Below, in pieces: positions 60,857-64,000 of a stretch of DNA of 64,000 nt. The DNA lies in NCBI GenBank assembly GCA_051747425.1, contig JBNJGD010000007.1, positions 1 to 64,000 on the forward strand. Reading direction: 5' to 3'. Positions within the stretch are counted from its first letter, which is position 1. Every line of letters begins with the position of its first letter. The translations under genes were made by a program, and so were the position numbers. Under the pieces are notes generated by a model. That model ran no database searches, had not been told where the DNA came from, and worked only from the letters and a program-made list of their open reading frames with translations. This DNA is from HTCC5015 sp051747425 (GTDB taxonomy: Bacteria; Pseudomonadota; Gammaproteobacteria; HTCC5015).

Positions 60857-60865
60857 TGTGGATAA
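60857..60865 (-). promoter_or_regulatory. DnaA box between rplI and dnaB
   Basis: Perfect TTATCCACA on the minus strand (TGTGGATAA on plus), 18 bp past the rplI stop and upstream of dnaB. Confidence 0.55.
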
Positions 60866-60882
60866 TCGGTGGATTCCGAAAA

Positions 60883-61335
60883 TCAGTCCTCGGGGGCCAC
60901 CGTCAGTTTGATCTCGATATCGATATCGGCGTGCAGGTGAACGCCAATGGCAAACTCGCCGAGCTCGCGGATGCTGCCTTCGGGCAGGCGCAGCTCTTTC
61001 TTTTCCAGCTGCTCGCCACCCAGGGCGTTGACCGCATCGACGATATCCGCAGTGCCGACCGAACCGAACAGCTTGTTCTCGCCGCTGGTCTTGGCCTTGA
61101 TGGTCACTTCGAGACCGTCGAGCTTTTCGGCGCGGGCCTGAGCGGTAGCCAGTTGCTCGGCGGCCTGGGCCTCGAGCTCGGCGCGACGCTCTTCAAACTC
61201 GCGAAGATTCTCGGGTGTGGCCATTTTGGCCTTGCCCTGGGGGATCAGGTAGTTACGGGCGTAGCCCGACTTGACGCTGACCTTGTCACCAAGCACGCCG
61301 AGGTTTCCGATTTTTTCAAGCAGGATTACATCCAT
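60883..61335 (-). CDS. rplI: 50S ribosomal protein L9
   Basis: A 150-residue protein with the L9 N-terminal motif MDVILLEKIGNLGVLGDKVSVKSGYARNYLIPQGKA, a long helix and the C-terminal domain. Full length. Third gene of rpsF-rpsR-rplI. Confidence 0.98.
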   Translation of the reverse strand: MDVILLEKIGNLGVLGDKVSVKSGYARNYLIPQGKAKMATPENLREFEERRAELEAQAAEQLATAQARAEKLDGLEVTIKAKTSGENKLFGSVGTADIVDAVNALGGEQLEKKELRLPEGSIRELGEFAIGVHLHADIDIEIKLTVAPED

Positions 61336-61349
61336 TGAAGCATCTCCTC

Positions 61350-61574
61350 TTAGTGCTGGTCAGAGTAAGGCAGAAGGGCGACATAACGGGCGCGCTTGAT
61401 GGCCTTGGCCAGCTGGCGCTGGTACTTGGCGCTGGTGCCCGTAATACGGCTCGGCACAATCTTGCCGGTCTCGGTGATGTACTGCTTGAGCAGGTCGACA
61501 TCTTTGTAGTCAATATGGGTAATACCTTCCGCGGTGAAGCGGCAGTATTTACGACGACGGAAATATCCAGCCAT
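61350..61574 (-). CDS. rpsR: 30S ribosomal protein S18
   Basis: A 74-residue S18 with YIDYKDVDLLKQYITETGKIVPSRITGTSAKYQRQLAKAIKRARYVALLPYSDQH pattern (here THIDYKD), full length. No zinc cysteines. Second gene of the operon. Confidence 0.98.
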   Translation of the reverse strand: MAGYFRRRKYCRFTAEGITHIDYKDVDLLKQYITETGKIVPSRITGTSAKYQRQLAKAIKRARYVALLPYSDQH

Positions 61575-61589
61575 GATAAACCTCTTCTG

Positions 61590-61937
61590 TTATGCCGCGT
61601 CTGTAGCGGAAGCGTCTTTGTCACTGGTCTTCGCCAAAGGCGAAGGCTCGGTCTCGGCTTCTTCGAGCTGCATCACCATGTTGCGGATGATGGCGTCGTT
61701 GAAGCGGAAAGTACTGACCAGCTCGTCGACGATCTCCTGGCCACACTCGATATTCATCAGCACATAGTGCGCCTTGTGAATCTTGTTGATGGGATAGGCC
61801 AGCTGGCGGCGACCCCAGTCCTCGAGACGGTGGATTTTGCCACCCTGCTCGATAATGGAGCGGTAGCGCTCGATCATGGCGGGGACTTGCTCGGACTGGT
61901 CAGGGTGGACCAGAAACACGACTTCGTAATGTCTCAT
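61590..61937 (-). CDS. rpsF: 30S ribosomal protein S6
   Basis: A 115-residue S6: MRHYEVVFLVHPDQSEQVPAMIERY and the terminal acidic/Ala-rich tail. First gene of the operon; a hairpin resembling an S6:S18 leader lies directly upstream. Confidence 0.98.
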   Translation of the reverse strand: MRHYEVVFLVHPDQSEQVPAMIERYRSIIEQGGKIHRLEDWGRRQLAYPINKIHKAHYVLMNIECGQEIVDELVSTFRFNDAIIRNMVMQLEEAETEPSPLAKTSDKDASATDAA

Positions 61938-61958
61938 ATCAGCTCCTTTCGGATCAGA

Positions 61959-61987
61959 CCTCCCGACAGAGAGACGCGTCGGTGAGG
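61959..61987 (-). promoter_or_regulatory. Hairpin upstream of rpsF, possible S6:S18 leader
   Basis: On the minus strand CCTC-A-CCGAC ... GTCGG-GAGG, a bulged stem 21 nt before the rpsF ATG and just ahead of its AAGGAG ribosome-binding site. The bulged CCG resembles the S6:S18-binding leader motif known from other bacteria; without alignment this is tentative. Confidence 0.4.
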
Positions 61988-62024
61988 CAAGGAGAATCGG
62001 ATTTGTCCCAATTCGGGTGCGCGA

Positions 62025-62053
62025 ATTTTACGGGCAATCGAGTAAAACAACAA
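62025..62053 (-). promoter_or_regulatory. Predicted sigma-70 promoter of rpsF-rpsR-rplI
   Basis: Minus-strand -35 TTGTTG (62048-62053), 17-bp spacer and -10 TAAAAT (62025-62030), giving a leader of about 80 nt that contains the hairpin. Confidence 0.6.
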
Positions 62054-62200
62054 GCCCGCACTACGGGTTCAGCCAGATGGGGACAAAATGTTGCCAATTG
62101 GCGACAAACGGTACCCACTGGGTGACGAAAGACTTTGCCTGACGGGCCGGTTCATTGGAAACTGAGGGATTATTGCAGTTCCGGCAGAGAAGCTAGACCT

Positions 62201-63382
62201 ATGAGCGTTCAAAAGAATTTACCCCGCGGACTCACCTTGCAGGAGTTCACCGTTTTCGTACGCAAGGCGACCCCGCCCCAGATTGCCAAGCTTCGCCCCG
62301 AATACCTGCCGGAGAACATTCCCGAAGAGCTGGTTGAAGAAGCGCCCTACGAGACCCGCAGCGCCATCGAAAACCTGATCTTCGAAGCCAACGCCATGCA
62401 CCTCAACCTGGAAATGGAGGTGGAAAACGAGTTTGGCGAACAAGTCAGCACCGCCCTCAGCCTGTCACGCCAGGAGGGACGCTCCCGCAGTCACCGGGAA
62501 TTCGACGCCAAGGTCAAAACCCTGGTGGAGATTTACTCCAGCAGCAAAAACAATCCCGCCGTTCTTAAAACCGACACGGCCACACAACTGCGTCAGGAGC
62601 TCAAGGGACTGGCCATGGACCTGCGCCAGGAGTCCGGCGCCTTTGCCCACGCCCAGGGCCATATGCAAAACGCGCTGGCCCACTGCGAGGAGCCGCGCCT
62701 GCGCGAAGTCATGGAAAAAGCCCTCGAGGCCCTGATTGCCAAATTCGAAAAAATGATGAAATCGATGAATGTGTTCACTTATGTGCGCGTTCTCGAGGTC
62801 TCCACCGAAATGAATCAGGTGCGCGACCACATCAATCAGCTCGAAGAGGAAGTCGGCATGCTCAAGCAGGACGCCGCCGACAAGCGCGACGAGCTAAAGA
62901 CGCTGACTGGCAGTTTTATTTCCCGCCACAGGAACGCCAAAAAAATCCAGGAGATGCAGCAGGAAATCACCGACATCATCAATGAAATCAAGCGAAAGGA
63001 AGTGGTGGTCTCCGAGGAGAGCCTGCTCGACTGGCTGGATGTCATCGTCGATGCCAATCTCAGCGATTCGGTGATGGAGCGTGCGTCAAAAATCATCGGC
63101 ACCTCCCGGGCAACCCTTTTCGGCCTGTTACAAAAATACTGCATGCTCCAGGAGATGGGCGCCGAGCAAGTGGCGCAAAACCCCTTCAGTCAGATCGATC
63201 CCAAGCAATCGATTCAGTTCATGCTGCATTCGGAGAAATTCATCCTCGACTACTTCCTCAAGAAGCGCGACGCCATGGCTACCTGGCTCGGCGATGCCGC
63301 CGAGGCCAAGCTCAAGGCTCTCGATGGCGTTGAAGCCAAGGTGCTCAAAGAGCTGAAAAAGAACTACAAGCTGATGGGCTGA
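62201..63382 (+). CDS. Unknown helical protein, first of a tandem paralog pair
   Basis: A 393-residue, mostly helical cytoplasmic protein. No signal peptide or membrane helix. N terminus: LTLQEFTVFVRKATPPQIAKLRPEYLPENIPEELVEEAP; a Glu/Lys-rich coiled coil at about 205-280 (INQLEEEVGMLKQDAADKRDELK ... IQEMQQEITDIINEIKRKE). The N-terminal ~120 residues align with the next gene (PEELVE-AP; E-L/FE; N-E). I do not recognise a family. ATG at 62201 is chosen; GAGAAG is a weak ribosome-binding site. The two genes are 7 bp apart. Confidence 0.8.
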   Translation: MSVQKNLPRGLTLQEFTVFVRKATPPQIAKLRPEYLPENIPEELVEEAPYETRSAIENLIFEANAMHLNLEMEVENEFGEQVSTALSLSRQEGRSRSHREFDAKVKTLVEIYSSSKNNPAVLKTDTATQLRQELKGLAMDLRQESGAFAHAQGHMQNALAHCEEPRLREVMEKALEALIAKFEKMMKSMNVFTYVRVLEVSTEMNQVRDHINQLEEEVGMLKQDAADKRDELKTLTGSFISRHRNAKKIQEMQQEITDIINEIKRKEVVVSEESLLDWLDVIVDANLSDSVMERASKIIGTSRATLFGLLQKYCMLQEMGAEQVAQNPFSQIDPKQSIQFMLHSEKFILDYFLKKRDAMATWLGDAAEAKLKALDGVEAKVLKELKKNYKLMG

Positions 63383-63389
63383 GGCGGAA

Positions 63390-64000
63390 ATGAACGAGAA
63401 GACAGCAGCCATCGAAAGCGATCAGCGGCTCAGTCTTCCCCAGTTTGTCAAACTGGTGAAGACGGCGACCCCGGATACCCTCAAGCGCCTCGACCGCAAT
63501 CGCTTGCCCCGCCACATCCCCGAGGAGCTGGTGGAGCACGCCCCCGAGGGCAGCAAATCGATTGTCGAGGAATTGATGTTCGACATTTCGATGCAAAACA
63601 TCGATGTCCAGAACGAGCTCTCCGATATCTTTGGTCAGGGCATTCACGCGGTGCTTTCCGAATCGCAAAAACGCGGCGATTCCGAGGCCCTGCGCTGGTT
63701 CAAGTCGAAAGTCCGCAAGCTGGCCAACTTGTTTGACGAGAACAAGCTGCGCCCGACCAAGAAGAACCTGATCAAATTCGACGAATTGAATCAGGCACTG
63801 CGCGACCGATACAACGACCTGCAGATGGAGTACATCCATCTCTCCGGCCTCAGGGAAGTCGCTGAAAGCAAGCAGCAGGAAGCGGACATCGTCCACAAGG
63901 ATCTCCTTGACGACCCCATTCAGGTGCTGTCCCAGCGCATGCAGTCCATCCAGCACGCCACCGACATCTACATGTATGTCAACATGATTGCCGCCACCAA
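63390..64000 (+). CDS. Unknown helical protein, second paralog, truncated by window end
   Basis: The frame opens with ATG at 63390, seven bases after the previous stop, and continues without a stop to the window edge (203 codons visible). N terminus: LSLPQFVKLVKTATPDTLKRLDRNRLPRHIPEELVEHAP, parallel to the upstream protein. GAGGCGG precedes the ATG. The visible part is helical and acidic/basic mixed. Function unknown. Confidence 0.8.
   Translation, partial: MNEKTAAIESDQRLSLPQFVKLVKTATPDTLKRLDRNRLPRHIPEELVEHAPEGSKSIVEELMFDISMQNIDVQNELSDIFGQGIHAVLSESQKRGDSEALRWFKSKVRKLANLFDENKLRPTKKNLIKFDELNQALRDRYNDLQMEYIHLSGLREVAESKQQEADIVHKDLLDDPIQVLSQRMQSIQHATDIYMYVNMIAAT

Overview
The window is GC-rich chromosomal DNA, densely packed with bacterial housekeeping genes. 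The block order (yajC-secDF / suhB / trmJ-cysE / iscR-isc / ndk-rlmN-pilF-rodZ / hisS-yfgM-bamB-der, and rpsF-rpsR-rplI / dnaB-alr, rlmB-rnr) is typical of Gammaproteobacteria of the Pseudomonas type. The Pseudomonas-like NrdA with two N-terminal ATP-cone regions, an AlmA-like flavin monooxygenase, a coniferyl-aldehyde-type dehydrogenase, an Old Yellow Enzyme homologue and a thiolase suggest a free-living, possibly marine or hydrocarbon/lipid-using aerobe. No species can be named from the sequence alone.

Layout. 1-3.7 kb: small ion channel, LemA and an M48 protease. 3.7-8.5 kb: class I ribonucleotide reductase nrdA-nrdB behind a promoter carrying a DnaA box and two NrdR boxes 32 bp apart centre to centre. 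8.6-10.5 kb: an AT-richer type II restriction-modification pair (ExQ-type nuclease plus C5 methyltransferase) that looks acquired. 10.6-20 kb: accessory region with a DUF4124 protein, a ketopantoate-reductase-like gene coupled to two tiny ORFs, a hydrolase/TetR divergent pair, unknown envelope proteins, a lipoprotein, and a persulfide-dioxygenase-like MBL enzyme divergent from a BigR/SqrR-like ArsR regulator. This region and the first 2 kb carry several families of intergenic palindromic repeats, two of them assembled into composite elements. 20-26.6 kb: YbjQ-YbjQ-M48 operon, glutamate dehydrogenase, universal stress protein, RhlE helicase, and a flavin monooxygenase with a perfect 8-4-8 palindrome before its start. 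26.8-36.9 kb: OmpA-like protein, then der-DUF945-bamB-yfgM-hisS-rodZ-pilF-rlmN-ndk, with no ispG between rodZ and hisS. 37-40.8 kb: an altered isc operon (iscR, two tandem cysteine desulfurases, a degenerate IscU-like protein, iscA) without hscB, hscA, fdx or iscX. 40.8-46 kb: thiolase, aldehyde dehydrogenase, OYE-type oxidoreductase and SMP-30-like protein, inserted between iscR and cysE. 46-52.5 kb: cysE, trmJ, suhB, a fused secDF, yajC and a glyoxalase-II-like hydrolase. 52.5-62 kb: rlmB, rnr, tRNA-Asn, galU, fdxA, a BamB-like propeller, alr, dnaB, rplI, rpsR, rpsF. 62.2-64 kb: two tandem paralogous proteins of unknown function, the second cut by the window end.

Functionally the window mixes DNA precursor supply and replication (nrdAB, dnaB, both with DnaA boxes nearby), translation and RNA maintenance, outer-membrane assembly and secretion (bamB, yfgM, secDF, yajC, rodZ, pilF), Fe-S assembly and cysteine synthesis (isc, cysE), and small catabolic or stress modules. 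The most unusual points are the remodelled isc operon, the tandem unknown paralogs at the right edge, the SecDF fusion, the composite repeats, and several genes with a -10 hexamer only 6-7 nt before the start codon.
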